A stretch of DNA of 64,000 nt from Paenimyroides aestuarii (GCF_024628805.1 NZ_CP102382.1:496001-560000); one strand, 5' to 3'; shown: positions 38,450 through 47,323, counted from the first letter of the stretch. Numbers and translations are program-made. Notes: a model not told the origin generated them from the letters alone.

Positions 38450-39691
38450 TTAATATTCATTTTGAACAATAGATAAAATTTTTTTTATAATATTATCATA
38501 ATCTTCAATTAAATCAGATATTTTATTTAGATTAAATTTTAATTCTAATAAGTTAATATTTTGAATACGAAACATTTCGTTTGAATTTTTGAATAAAGAG
38601 AAAATAAAACGTGGATGTTTAGATTCAATCAATCCGTTATGGAATGAGTTTTGAAATTGTAAAGCTAAATTTTCGTGTTTAGCAGATTTCAAAATTTGAT
38701 TAACAGAACAAGCGATAGCAGGCAATCTTAATCCATTTTCTTGAAACTCTATATCAATACAGAGATCTTTTAACACATCATCACTGTAAAAAGTTATTCC
38801 TGTTTCTTTTTCACCACCAAGAAATCCATTATCAATTTTTACTTTTAAACCATTTCTACTAGCAATAACCTTAATAATTTCATCAATGAATATAATTGCG
38901 GAGTCACTAATTAATTTTTTAAGTATCTCATTTTGATTGTGTAACAGGTCATTATAAGCATTGTAGTTTTTTTCGTTACTTAATACTAAGTCTGTAAGTT
39001 CCTTTTTCATTTTATCGTTTGTTGTTTGGTTTGTAATTTTTTTAACTAAGTGTAAGTATTGGTTTAAAGTTTCTCTAATTATTGGTTTATTTGCCATTTC
39101 TTTGATACACTGTTCTATCCAATTTACAATGTGTTGTTCATAAGAAATACAAATAAAATCTTTGTTATTTTCTAATATTCCTTTTGAATCTTCTGACGGT
39201 TCAGTTCCAAAAGGGGTTAAATAAATTATCGGGGCATTTTTATAAAACTCATTGTAACGAATCAATTGTTTATACTCGTCAAAATGATTTATTTTATTTT
39301 CAATTAAAATTACATTTTTCCCATCTTTTACCGTAATATCAATTCTTCCTCCATTACCTAAATCATAATCAACCATCCCAATATACTCTTCTTCTTTCGC
39401 AAAACTTTTTAAAGCATCAAACTCTTCTAAAAGTTCTCTATTCGATTTACTATCAGAAAACAAATCCTTTATTTCGTTGATAAAAAGTTTCAGAAAAACA
39501 TCTTTTTGTCCGTGGTTCCCTTTTACATTGAGCAAATTGGCAATAAAAGCAGAATGCATCAATTCTTTTTCGTCCAGTCTCAAAATATTGAAAACGTTAA
39601 AATTTTCACCAGTGTATTCGGCTAAATCAGCATACTTATTCCTTATGATTTGCGTTTTTTCTAGTAAATTTTCTATTTGTTTTATATCCAT
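38450..39691 (-). CDS. PD-(D/E)XK nuclease family protein
   Basis: A 413-residue predicted nuclease. The N-terminal region has the family signature FNILRLDEKELMHSAFIANLL, then the catalytic core GRIDITVKDGKNVILIENK (Asp118, Glu131, Lys133) and QLIRYNEFY (Gln142, Tyr146). It resembles the PDDEXK_4-type group found in restriction and defence neighbourhoods. The C-terminal half is of unknown fold, perhaps target recognition. It is co-oriented with an exonuclease 28 nt upstream. Confidence 0.85.
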   Translation of the reverse strand: MDIKQIENLLEKTQIIRNKYADLAEYTGENFNVFNILRLDEKELMHSAFIANLLNVKGNHGQKDVFLKLFINEIKDLFSDSKSNRELLEEFDALKSFAKEEEYIGMVDYDLGNGGRIDITVKDGKNVILIENKINHFDEYKQLIRYNEFYKNAPIIYLTPFGTEPSEDSKGILENNKDFICISYEQHIVNWIEQCIKEMANKPIIRETLNQYLHLVKKITNQTTNDKMKKELTDLVLSNEKNYNAYNDLLHNQNEILKKLISDSAIIFIDEIIKVIASRNGLKVKIDNGFLGGEKETGITFYSDDVLKDLCIDIEFQENGLRLPAIACSVNQILKSAKHENLALQFQNSFHNGLIESKHPRFIFSLFKNSNEMFRIQNINLLELKFNLNKISDLIEDYDNIIKKILSIVQNEY

Positions 39692-39719
39692 ATTTATAAT
39701 GTTTTATAATTCTCATTCC

Positions 39720-40211
39720 TCAAAACACCCGCATCGCAATATGCGCACAAGCTTCGGCATCAGCTAAAGCGTGGTGGTGGCTATCTAAATTAAAACCTAG
39801 ATACTGTGAAACGGTGGGTAGTTTATGGTTAGGTAAATTTGGAAACATACTTTTTGCCGCTCTGTAAGTACAAAAAAACTTATTCTGATGTATAGGTAAT
39901 TCATAAACCTGTAAAACGGCTTTTAAACAACCTTCATCAAACATACTGTTGTGTGCTACCAAAGGCATGTTTTTAATTCGTTTGGAAATATCAACCCATA
40001 AATCAGAAAATTGTTGGGCGTGTTCGGTATCGCTAAAAACCAAGCCGTGCACTTGTGTGTTCCAATAGCTGTAAAAATTAGGCACTGGTTTTATGAGTTC
40101 GTAATATTTATCTACCACGATTCCGTTTTTTACAAATACCAAACCTATACTACACACGCTGCTACGGTGCTGGTTGGCAGTTTCAAAATCTATTGCAGCA
40201 AAGGTTTTCAT
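39720..40211 (-). CDS. DEDDh 3'-5' exonuclease (DnaQ-like)
   Basis: A 163-residue exonuclease with AIDFETAN (Asp8, Glu10), VAHNSMFD (Asp92) and HHALADAEACAHIA (His and Asp151), completing the DEDDh set. It resembles stand-alone DNA polymerase III epsilon-like exonucleases. Its start overlaps the stop of the glycosylase-like gene by 4 nt (ATGA), implying coupled translation and probably joint function. Confidence 0.9.
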   Translation of the reverse strand: MKTFAAIDFETANQHRSSVCSIGLVFVKNGIVVDKYYELIKPVPNFYSYWNTQVHGLVFSDTEHAQQFSDLWVDISKRIKNMPLVAHNSMFDEGCLKAVLQVYELPIHQNKFFCTYRAAKSMFPNLPNHKLPTVSQYLGFNLDSHHHALADAEACAHIAMRVF

Positions 40212-41029
40212 TGGTTTTCTTTTTGGGATAATCTATTTAGGAATTCTTTTATTTCATTACTCAATGATGTTATAAGCTCTGTTGAAACAGATGTACTTAA
40301 TTGTCTTGTATGTATTAGCATCCTTTTTCCATCTGAACTATAATGTAAATTATACCAAGACTTTCCAACTATTTTAGTTTCTTCAAAGAACTTTACTTCA
40401 AAAATATCTTCAATATCAAAATTGTAATCACGTGGATAATGCCCTGAAGCAATTATCACTACAGGAAAAGTCTTAAAAAAATCTTTACGGAATAAATCTT
40501 TCCTTTTTTCAATAGATTCTGTTCTCAATTTTTTCAATTCTAATAGATTGTAGCTTCTTCCAGAAGGTACATCATTTAGTTCTGAAGTATAAATTTCTCT
40601 TTGAAAGTTAATATTACTTTGAGTATTACCATTTAAAAAAACATTTTGATAAATTTTTTGATAATGTAAGTAGGTATTACTAGTTCCCCCATTTCCATTT
40701 CTATCTTGTTTATTCTTTTGGTTCCACCAAGCAGTAAGTGCATTACTATTGTCTAGAAAACTTTCTGTTCTGGCGTTCCAATCAAATTCATAATTTTCCT
40801 TAACATTAGTTTCCCATGAATGAATATTTTTCCTATTTTCCTTATTTCGAGAATTTAATATTTCTTCATAAAACTCTTTCGTATCTTGTTTATGTTTATG
40901 GTCAAAATAATGCTCTTTACCAATCATTAAAATTTTTCCATTAGGATTTCCATATCCTAAAAATAAGTTATGCTCGTTGGCAAAACTTACAGCATCTTTA
41001 AACTCTCTTGAATAATTCATATTTTCCAT
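40208..41029 (-). CDS. Uracil-DNA-glycosylase-like protein (tentative)
   Basis: A 273-residue protein. FLGYGNPNGKILMIGKE near residue 24-39 resembles the first motif of the uracil-DNA glycosylase fold, and HTRQLSTSVS near the end resembles its HPRQLS-like final motif. Residues between are not familiar, including an Asn/Lys-rich insert (WWNQKNKQDRNGNGG). If correct it would recognise modified or uracil bases, with the overlapping exonuclease processing the product. The alternative start is 41020. The call is a pattern match, not a confirmed family. Confidence 0.55.
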   Translation of the reverse strand: MENMNYSREFKDAVSFANEHNLFLGYGNPNGKILMIGKEHYFDHKHKQDTKEFYEEILNSRNKENRKNIHSWETNVKENYEFDWNARTESFLDNSNALTAWWNQKNKQDRNGNGGTSNTYLHYQKIYQNVFLNGNTQSNINFQREIYTSELNDVPSGRSYNLLELKKLRTESIEKRKDLFRKDFFKTFPVVIIASGHYPRDYNFDIEDIFEVKFFEETKIVGKSWYNLHYSSDGKRMLIHTRQLSTSVSTELITSLSNEIKEFLNRLSQKENQ

Positions 41030-41053
41030 GTCTTTATTATTTTATAATTTAAT

Positions 41054-41463
41054 TTAAAACGCTATATCCTTAAAATTTTGCATTTGGTTTACCAACCCTT
41101 TCTGGTTAAAGCCGAAACTGTTTCCATTAACATACCAATGCTGATAAACTTAATTTTATTTTTCATTATGAAGAATTCATATCGTTCATCTATAGCTCTA
41201 TCAAAAGAAACAAAATGTACATTTTTTTCATTTTTAACTTCATCGTATTTATCAAACTGAAAAGATCCCATTAAAACAATAAATATTTTTATGTTTTCAT
41301 TTGATATTTCTATACTTGAAGTATGAGGTATTACTCTAAAATCGTACATCTTTTCAAAAGTTAACAAGTAAGCTAAAGCTTCACAAAACTTTGGCTCTGC
41401 ATAAAGATATTCATAACATGCTTGGTAATTCGTGTAAATGTAATAACGCTTTTTAGATTCCAT
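41054..41463 (-). pseudogene. Unknown island protein B, paralogue of 37931-38341, apparent 3' frameshift
   Basis: The open frame runs 41463-41089 (124 residues, from MESKKRYY) and ends prematurely with ALTRKGW. Immediately beyond, another frame reads LVNQMQNFKDIAF and stops at 41054, matching the end LVRSIQNFKELDV of the paralogue. About one base appears to be missing near the AAAGGG run at 41093-41100, so the last ~13 residues are lost. The core of the protein is intact and may still function; a sequencing indel is possible. It lies between the WYL regulator and the glycosylase-like gene. Confidence 0.7.
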
Positions 41464-41517
41464 ATTTCTTTTCAAAAATCACTATAATTTTCAACAAATG
41501 TTTACGGGTTTCCACAT

Positions 41518-42408
41518 TTACAATTGATATTTTTCTTGTAAATGCTTTACTTCGTCTTTTATTCGATCTCTTAAAAATGGGGGCTCCACCACTTCGCAAA
41601 TAGCTCCATAACGCATAATTTCCATCACAAAATCATTGGTTGGGTGCATGAACAGTTCTACTGTAAACGTTGTATTGTTTTCTTTTGTGATATTTTGTGA
41701 AGTATGTAAAGGCAACGATTTTAAATACTGCTTTTGATCGTTTGCAAATTCCAAAACAATTTTAACAGGATCATCGTAACATTGAATTCCAAAAGCATGT
41801 TGATAAAATGCCTCTACGTTAATTTCCGGAGTTTTTTGTTTTTCTGAAGTAATAGCGAAATTGCTGATACGGTCTAAACCGTAATTCCGAAATTCGTTTT
41901 TATCTAAATCATAAGCAATTAAATAATACCTGTTTTGAGATTCTTTGATAGCCTTAGGAACACAGCGGCGTAACGATACTGCTTTCCAATAACTGTTTAG
42001 CTGAAAGGTTACAACTAATTGATTTTGTATAGCGTAGAGAATTCCATTAAAATATTCCGTTCCTTTTGATTTTCTTTTTTCAAGAAATAAATAATTGCCT
42101 ACTTTTTTAGTATTTCGCAAAATCGCTACCGTATCAAAAGCTTCTAAAATTCTATTAAAATGTAAGTCATTCTCTTCATTTACGATTTCATAGTAATTTT
42201 CGCGTTTGTTATATGCAATTTCAATTCCCCAAAGCGATAGAATTTCATGACAATCTCTTTGAAATGTACGCTGGCTTATTGCAAATTCATAACTTGTATC
42301 ACGTTCTTTATCTAGCAAAAAATTATTGATTTGCTGGAAAGTCGCTGGATTTTTTCGTAGAAATTCTACAATTAAAAAATGTCTTTTAATCACGTCTTGC
42401 TTTGCCAT
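41518..42408 (-). CDS. WYL domain transcriptional regulator of the island
   Basis: A 296-residue regulator: N-terminal winged HTH (SQRTFQRDCHEILSLWGIEI), a WYL domain (AIKESQNRYYLIAYDLDK, YGLDRISNFAIT) and the C-terminal WCX-like region (FTVELFMHPTNDFVMEIMRYG). The WYL core is YYL-type here. It is the first gene of the leftward island operon. Genes of this type usually repress defence operons until a nucleotide ligand appears. The 14-mer at 42442-42455 lies 34 nt upstream and recurs before another island gene. Confidence 0.9.
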   Translation of the reverse strand: MAKQDVIKRHFLIVEFLRKNPATFQQINNFLLDKERDTSYEFAISQRTFQRDCHEILSLWGIEIAYNKRENYYEIVNEENDLHFNRILEAFDTVAILRNTKKVGNYLFLEKRKSKGTEYFNGILYAIQNQLVVTFQLNSYWKAVSLRRCVPKAIKESQNRYYLIAYDLDKNEFRNYGLDRISNFAITSEKQKTPEINVEAFYQHAFGIQCYDDPVKIVLEFANDQKQYLKSLPLHTSQNITKENNTTFTVELFMHPTNDFVMEIMRYGAICEVVEPPFLRDRIKDEVKHLQEKYQL

Positions 42409-42441
42409 ATCCTATTAATTTATTCAAAAATAAACAGCGTG

Positions 42442-42458
42442 ATGGACAAAACGTGTCG
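42442..42458. promoter_or_regulatory. Candidate WYL operator, copy 2
   Basis: ATGGACAAAACGTG (42442-42455) is identical to 38376-38389. With the next bases it forms the inverted repeat GACA-N5-TGTC. It lies 34 nt upstream of the WYL start. Confidence 0.6.
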
Positions 42459-42517
42459 CACAATAAATTAATTAATTTTTTTTAATTATTTTAAAGAATA
42501 GTGCATAAAGTAAATCT

Positions 42518-42609
42518 AAATGCCAGTGGCCGGCGGCATGCCAGGAATGATGTAAAAATCTTATCTTTATAAAACTAAAAAATCCGAGTAAATGCTCGGA
42601 TTTTTTTTA
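42518..42609 (+). repeat. 92-bp direct repeat, right copy (groEL-tail relic plus terminator)
   Basis: An ungapped match to 36943-37034 with six mismatches. In groEL frame it would read MPVAGGMPGMM-stop, so it is a genuine groEL tail fragment, but no groEL body precedes it. It marks the right edge of the island. Confidence 0.9.
42577..42608. terminator. Duplicated groEL-type terminator after the HMA gene
   Basis: Same 12-bp stem as 37002-37031. It sits 4 nt after the stop of the leftward HMA gene and can terminate it. Confidence 0.8.
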
Positions 42610-42611
42610 GT

Positions 42612-42959
42612 TTAAGATTCCCGATCATATTGGCAACAACCATGTAAATTATCGTAATCATCTTTGGTAGCTTTCACATCTTTGGTATCGTGACCAGATT
42701 TAGCAACTGCTTCTTCTACTTTTAAGGCATTTGTTTTGTGTTCGTTGATGATTAAATGAAGCGTTTGGTCGTCTTGATGCCACTCGGCCGATTTTACTCC
42801 TTTTACACTAAAAGCGGCTTTTTCAATGCGTTTTTTACACATATCGCAGTTGCCTTTCACTTCTACATCAACTTTTGCGTTTTTGCTTTTCTTTTCTTGT
42901 GCTGTAGCTGTAAATGCAAAACCTAAAACAGCTAATAGTACCATTAAATATTTTCTCAT
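42612..42959 (-). CDS. Secreted heavy-metal-associated (HMA) domain protein
   Basis: A 115-residue exported protein with a signal peptide (MRKYLMVLLAVLGFAFTATAQ) and an HMA/CopZ-like fold with the metal-binding motif GNCDMCKKRIEKAA. The C-terminus adds a second Cys pair (HGCCQYD). It probably binds copper or another soft metal in the periplasm. Together with the TonB receptor and HYC_CC_PP gene upstream it forms a leftward metal-handling cluster. Confidence 0.88.
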   Translation of the reverse strand: MRKYLMVLLAVLGFAFTATAQEKKSKNAKVDVEVKGNCDMCKKRIEKAAFSVKGVKSAEWHQDDQTLHLIINEHKTNALKVEEAVAKSGHDTKDVKATKDDYDNLHGCCQYDRES

Positions 42960-43010
42960 TTTTCTTTATTTTTAAATTATTAGTTATTTTTTATACTATA
43001 AAATTTCAAT

Positions 43011-43097
43011 AATGCCATTCCGACGAAGGAGGAATCTTTTTCAACACTGGATATTTTGGAGATTCTTCACTACACTAACGTTTCGTTCAGAATGACC
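43011..43097. repeat. Dispersed imperfect inverted repeat, GTCATTCTGAACGAA type
   Basis: The left end GCCATTCCGACGAAGGAGGAATCT matches, as an imperfect inverted repeat, the right end around 43058-43097 (minus-strand GTCATTCTGAACGAAAC and AAGAATCTCC). It fills most of the gap between the HMA and TonB-receptor genes. Related end sequence occurs inside alaS at 2258-2310. Confidence 0.65.
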
Positions 43098-43141
43098 AAC
43101 CAAACTTTTAATGTTCGCTATTATAATTTTCGTTTTAAATA

Positions 43142-45373
43142 TTATTTGACTTTAAATCGCAATCCGGCATAATACATTTGTCCAAAAATAGGACCATATA
43201 CAATAGTACTATCAAATTCACTGCCAAACGGATTATCTGCTCCTAAAATCACTCGGTGTTGTTGATAATTCCCAATGTTTTCGCCACCTACATACATTTC
43301 AAATTTATCTGAAAAAACTTTTGTTACCTGTGCATTTACGGTAGAAAACGGATTGGTGTAACTCGGTAATTGATTTTCAGCCGAATTGTCGGCAGTGTAA
43401 GGCAAACGCTGAGCGCCTAACCAATTCCAAGTAGCATCGAACTTCCAATAGCTGCCATTGTGCTCGTGGGTGGAAAATTCTAAATTGGCAAACAAACGGT
43501 GCTTTGCTTGCAACGGTCGCTCTAAATCTTTGGTTCCATAAGTTGTTTGAATATCATAATACTTGTAGGCAGTTCTTAAATTTAAGTGTTTAATGATGTT
43601 GTAATTTAATTCGGCTTGAAACGAATTGGCATAGGATGTTCCCTCTAAATTATAGAAATTAACGGTTCTTGCAGATTGATCTAAATCAACCACGATTTGA
43701 TTTTGGAAATCGGTACGATAAAAATCAAGTGTTACATTGGCATTTTTTCCTAAAAAAGTAAAATCTTGCGAAACACTTATCCCGTAATTCCAAGCAATTT
43801 CTGGATCCATTCCATAGGCTTTCCCGCCTTCGTTTAAGATATTAAACTTGCGAGAACTTGCAAACAAATACTGGTTTTCTGCAAAAATATTAGCAATTCG
43901 TTTACCGCGACCTGCCGATGCACGAACGGTGGTTTTTTCCCACGGGTTGTAACGCAAATGCATGCGCGGAGTGACAAATGTCCCCAATCGGTTCGAGTTA
44001 TCAATTCTACCTCCCAAAACCAATGCTATATTATCGGCATTATCATACGTATATTCAAAGAAAGCCCCATAACTGGTGTCGGTTCTGTCAAAATTTTGAT
44101 TGCCGTAATTGGCTACAAATTCCGAATAATCATCATACATAAAACTAGCTCCGGTAGCGAATTTATGCAACGTATTGCTTATTATAGAGTTGTAAATAAG
44201 GTTGGAATAAACACTGCGCTGGGTTATATCGAATTGGTTTAAACCAAAATACGAATTTTGTTTATGATAACTAAACGAGTTTTGCCAACCAAGGCTTTTG
44301 TAGGGCTGATCGGGGAAAACATATCCCACTTTTGTGCTGGCATCAAACTTATCGGTATTGAGTTCTGAACCCCATTTTAAAGTGGATAATTTGTGTTGTT
44401 TGCTATCAAAATCTAGCTCGCCGGTTTGCTTTTCGTCTTTCATATAACGAGCGGTTAAAAAAGCAATCCATCCTTTTTCGAGGTTTTGATATTGCCAACG
44501 ATTCATGATATTTATTTGACTTCCCAACGGATTGTCTAAAAATCCATCATGGTTCATATCGTTCTTCTTCACACGGGTGTTTCCATGAACAAACAAAGAA
44601 GAGCTCCATTTATCTGATATTTTTTCATTAAAATGCGCATTCATCTCAAAACGTGCATCGGTAGATCCGTATAAATTCAAAAAGAAAGGAATATCGTTCC
44701 CCGGTTTAATCAATTCGGTGTTTATTTGCCCCGAAATGCTTTCAAAACCATTTACAACGCTGCCCGCTCCTTTGGTAACCTGAATACTTTCAACCCAAGT
44801 TCCGGGCGTGAACGATAAACCATACGCTTGCGAAGCACCGCGAACACTCGGAATATTTTCTTCGGCGATTAAAATATACGGACTGGTTAATCCCAACATT
44901 TTAATTTGTTTTGATCCGGAAATAGCATCCGAAAAATTCACATCGATTGATGGATTTGTTTCGAAAGACTCCGCCAAATTACAACAAGCTGCTTTTAGCA
45001 ACTCGCCGCTGTTCATGGTCTGCGAATTGGTGATGCCTTTGTTGCGTTCGGTGTTTCTTCTATTCACCGTTACCACTAATTCTCCTAAAGCGGCTTCGGG
45101 TTGCATTTTTAAGAATTGGAATTGCGAAGCATCGTTCAATTCAGCTTGTAAAACCTCATACCCTTCTGCATAAATATAAACGGTGTTGGGTTGCTGTAAG
45201 GTTAATTTAAAAATTCCGAATTCATTGGTGTTTGCCACCACACTGTCGTTTACTGTCAATGTTGCATTTTCTACTGCATTGTTGTAAACATCTAAAACCT
45301 TTCCCCTATAAGTATCCTGGGCAAAGATTGGTTGCATGCCAAAAGCACACAACAATAATAATGTATATTTCAT
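43142..45373 (-). CDS. TonB-dependent outer-membrane receptor, probable metal transporter
   Basis: A 743-residue receptor: signal peptide (MKYTLLLLCAFGMQPIFAQ), an N-terminal carboxypeptidase-like regulatory domain (YRGKVLDVYNNAVENATLTV), a plug (residues about 110-220) with a CCNLAE segment, and a beta-barrel ending in an aromatic-type terminal strand (MYYAGLRFKVK). Its neighbours, an HMA protein and a HYC_CC_PP protein, point to copper or zinc as substrate; that is inference from context. Confidence 0.9.
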   Translation of the reverse strand: MKYTLLLLCAFGMQPIFAQDTYRGKVLDVYNNAVENATLTVNDSVVANTNEFGIFKLTLQQPNTVYIYAEGYEVLQAELNDASQFQFLKMQPEAALGELVVTVNRRNTERNKGITNSQTMNSGELLKAACCNLAESFETNPSIDVNFSDAISGSKQIKMLGLTSPYILIAEENIPSVRGASQAYGLSFTPGTWVESIQVTKGAGSVVNGFESISGQINTELIKPGNDIPFFLNLYGSTDARFEMNAHFNEKISDKWSSSLFVHGNTRVKKNDMNHDGFLDNPLGSQINIMNRWQYQNLEKGWIAFLTARYMKDEKQTGELDFDSKQHKLSTLKWGSELNTDKFDASTKVGYVFPDQPYKSLGWQNSFSYHKQNSYFGLNQFDITQRSVYSNLIYNSIISNTLHKFATGASFMYDDYSEFVANYGNQNFDRTDTSYGAFFEYTYDNADNIALVLGGRIDNSNRLGTFVTPRMHLRYNPWEKTTVRASAGRGKRIANIFAENQYLFASSRKFNILNEGGKAYGMDPEIAWNYGISVSQDFTFLGKNANVTLDFYRTDFQNQIVVDLDQSARTVNFYNLEGTSYANSFQAELNYNIIKHLNLRTAYKYYDIQTTYGTKDLERPLQAKHRLFANLEFSTHEHNGSYWKFDATWNWLGAQRLPYTADNSAENQLPSYTNPFSTVNAQVTKVFSDKFEMYVGGENIGNYQQHRVILGADNPFGSEFDSTIVYGPIFGQMYYAGLRFKVK

Positions 45374-45419
45374 GAGTTTGCATAATTAATTAAACATTCT
45401 TTTAGTAAAAAATGTGTAA

Positions 45420-45839
45420 TTATGCGTAAAGAAGAAATTGGCTGTATAGTTTGTATAAAGGTGGGGCGTTACTTTCGCATCGAAAAGTAACATTTATTTT
45501 TTTTGGCAGCTTGTTTTCAGTAATAACAAGCGGTTGCAATTTATACACAACAGGTGTCATGAAATCTGAAAAATCGTTTGAAGCAGCAACTTTTATAACC
45601 ACTTCATCGGTTTTTTGTTGAATGGTTTCGTTTTTACAACAATCTTTTTTTACCGTTTCGTTTTTTTCTTTGCAACATGCTTTTTCGTGCGTGTCTTCGG
45701 CACATTTGATAGACGAAGCATACCCTAATTCAATTTTCTCGATAGCATTTCCACAATAGTGAATATTAACCGCCAACCCTACATTTGTAAAAAGTATGGC
45801 TGCAGTTAAAAATAAACTATACAAATAACGCTGGAACAT
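45420..45839 (-). CDS. HYC_CC_PP family protein
   Basis: A 139-residue exported protein (signal peptide about 1-23). It shows the family pattern: NIHYCGN near residue 30, the cysteine pairs KACCKEK and KDCCKNE, and a later PL/AP-PLYKLYSQFL ending. The function is unknown, but the family is commonly found beside TonB receptors and HMA proteins in Bacteroidota, suggesting metal binding. It is the first gene of the leftward metal cluster, 46 nt before the receptor. Confidence 0.85.
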   Translation of the reverse strand: MFQRYLYSLFLTAAILFTNVGLAVNIHYCGNAIEKIELGYASSIKCAEDTHEKACCKEKNETVKKDCCKNETIQQKTDEVVIKVAASNDFSDFMTPVVYKLQPLVITENKLPKKINVTFRCESNAPPLYKLYSQFLLYA

Positions 45840-45891
45840 GTTTTAGGTTTTGATGCGTTCTAATTTTTTGTAAATTTACTGAAAAAAATTC

Positions 45892-46350
45892 ATGGAAAAA
45901 GAACAATTAAAGATTTCTTTAACAGAAATCATAAAATCACATAAAAGTATTAATGATCGTTTGCAAGAAATTTGCAACAAATTGCACAGCGAAATTAGTT
46001 ATTTTGATTGGGTGGGATTTTATTTTGCCGATGCCAATAAAAAAGAATTGCATTTAGGACCGTTTGCCGGATTACCAACAGACCACACCACCATTCCCTT
46101 TGGAAAAGGCATTTGTGGACAAGTTGCAGAAAGTAACCAAACATTTTTGGTTGATGACGTGCAAGCACAAGACAATTACATATCGTGCAACATTCATGTG
46201 AAATCAGAAATTGTGGTGCCTATTATTGTAAACGGAAACAATATTGGCCAGATTGATATTGATTCTAATACGTTAAACGCATTCACCGCAGAAGATCAAG
46301 CGTTCTTAGAATGGCTTACCAATGAAATTGCAGAAATGTATAAAAGCTAA
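45892..46350 (+). CDS. msrC: GAF-domain free methionine-(R)-sulfoxide reductase
   Basis: A 152-residue single GAF domain protein. Motifs FDWVGFYFAD, FGKGICGQVAE (Cys75) and NYISCNIHVKSEIVVPI (Cys99) match the fRMsr family; the Cys of the SEIVVP motif is the usual catalytic one. A third cysteine known in E. coli is not obvious here. The enzyme repairs oxidised free methionine. It overlaps nothing and the next gene begins 13 nt later. Confidence 0.85.
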   Translation: MEKEQLKISLTEIIKSHKSINDRLQEICNKLHSEISYFDWVGFYFADANKKELHLGPFAGLPTDHTTIPFGKGICGQVAESNQTFLVDDVQAQDNYISCNIHVKSEIVVPIIVNGNNIGQIDIDSNTLNAFTAEDQAFLEWLTNEIAEMYKS

Positions 46351-46363
46351 AGACTTACTAATC

Positions 46364-46951
46364 ATGAGAAAAAACCTTATTAAATTTTTCATTTTATCCC
46401 TATTAATTGTACCAATAGGTTTTACTGCTTGCGAATCAGATAATGCATTAGACCTTACCTATTCTAACGATTCTAAGAAAATAGACAATGCATTTTTAAA
46501 GGAACATGTACCTAAAATTTCTGGAAGTTGGAAAATTGAAAAAATGGCAATTGTTCCAAATAATGGATCGGATATGATTAAAAACGATACCGTTCTATAC
46601 AATGTTGGTAGAATTGATGTCAATGTGGAAGAAAAAGAGATGCGAAACGATAGATTTCAATATTATTTGAATGGAACTATTTATATCAATCAAGAAACAA
46701 TTCCTTTTACAACTTCTTTAATACGTCCAAATATTTATAACCAATCCATATTTGCTTTTGCCCAAGTAGGCAATAATTATATCCCAGAGCCTGTAATGAA
46801 TTTTGATGATTTACCAGAAGAATATCAGTTTTTAGCCGATTATTTTTTTGGTGACACCTATGAAATATTTTTTAGCGATGATGGAGAAACGATAACTTGG
46901 CATGCTTTAAACCGTTCTGCAAAAGAAATCATCCTCACCAAAATAGATTAA
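46364..46951 (+). CDS. Hypothetical lipoprotein
   Basis: A 195-residue lipoprotein with a lipobox ending GFTAC (Cys23). The segment KISGSWKIEKMAIV is reminiscent of lipocalin-like proteins of Bacteroidota, but I cannot assign a family. The start at 46364 gives a proper signal peptide; the longer frame from 46322 overlaps the upstream gene. No evident operon partner. Confidence 0.75.
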   Translation: MRKNLIKFFILSLLIVPIGFTACESDNALDLTYSNDSKKIDNAFLKEHVPKISGSWKIEKMAIVPNNGSDMIKNDTVLYNVGRIDVNVEEKEMRNDRFQYYLNGTIYINQETIPFTTSLIRPNIYNQSIFAFAQVGNNYIPEPVMNFDDLPEEYQFLADYFFGDTYEIFFSDDGETITWHALNRSAKEIILTKID

Positions 46952-46958
46952 TTTAAAA

Positions 46959-46988
46959 TTGTTCAATTAAAAAAAAGGTGTACATTTG
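46959..46988 (+). promoter_or_regulatory. Promoter of rpsO
   Basis: TTG (46959-46961), exactly 19 nt, then TACATTTG (46981-46988): a perfect match to the Bacteroidetes TTG-N19-TAnnTTTG consensus. The rpsO start is 52 nt further on. Confidence 0.75.
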
Positions 46989-47040
46989 CACAGAATTTTT
47001 CAATTCAAACATACATAACAATCATTTAAACAATATTAGC

Positions 47041-47310
47041 ATGTATTTAACTAAAGAAGTTAAAGAAGAAATCTTCGCTAAGCACGGAGGTTCAGCAACA
47101 AACACAGGTTCTGCAGAAGGACAAATTGCATTATTCACTTACAGAATTTCGCACTTAACAGAGCACTTAAAAAAGAATCGTCACGATTTTAACACAGAGC
47201 GTTCATTAGTTCTTTTAGTAGGTAAAAGAAGAAGTCTTTTAGATTACTTAAAGAAAAAAGATATCAACAGATATCGTGAAATTATCAAAGAATTGGGTAT
47301 CAGAAAATAA
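47041..47310 (+). CDS. rpsO: 30S ribosomal protein S15
   Basis: An 89-residue S15 (motifs TGSAEGQIALFTYRISHLTEHL and LLVGKRRSLLDYLKKKD). It binds the central domain of 16S rRNA early in 30S assembly. The start at 47041 matches the family; the longer frame includes the promoter and is not used. rpsO-pnp is a classical neighbour pair, here separated by a terminator. Confidence 0.97.
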   Translation: MYLTKEVKEEIFAKHGGSATNTGSAEGQIALFTYRISHLTEHLKKNRHDFNTERSLVLLVGKRRSLLDYLKKKDINRYREIIKELGIRK

Positions 47311-47323
47311 TCAATTTACAAAG

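Noticed and set aside
41498..41513. Possible third, degenerate copy of the island operator upstream of island protein B (minus strand TGGAAACCCGTAAAC)
   Set aside because: It needs a gap and several mismatches to match the 14-mer and has the opposite orientation.
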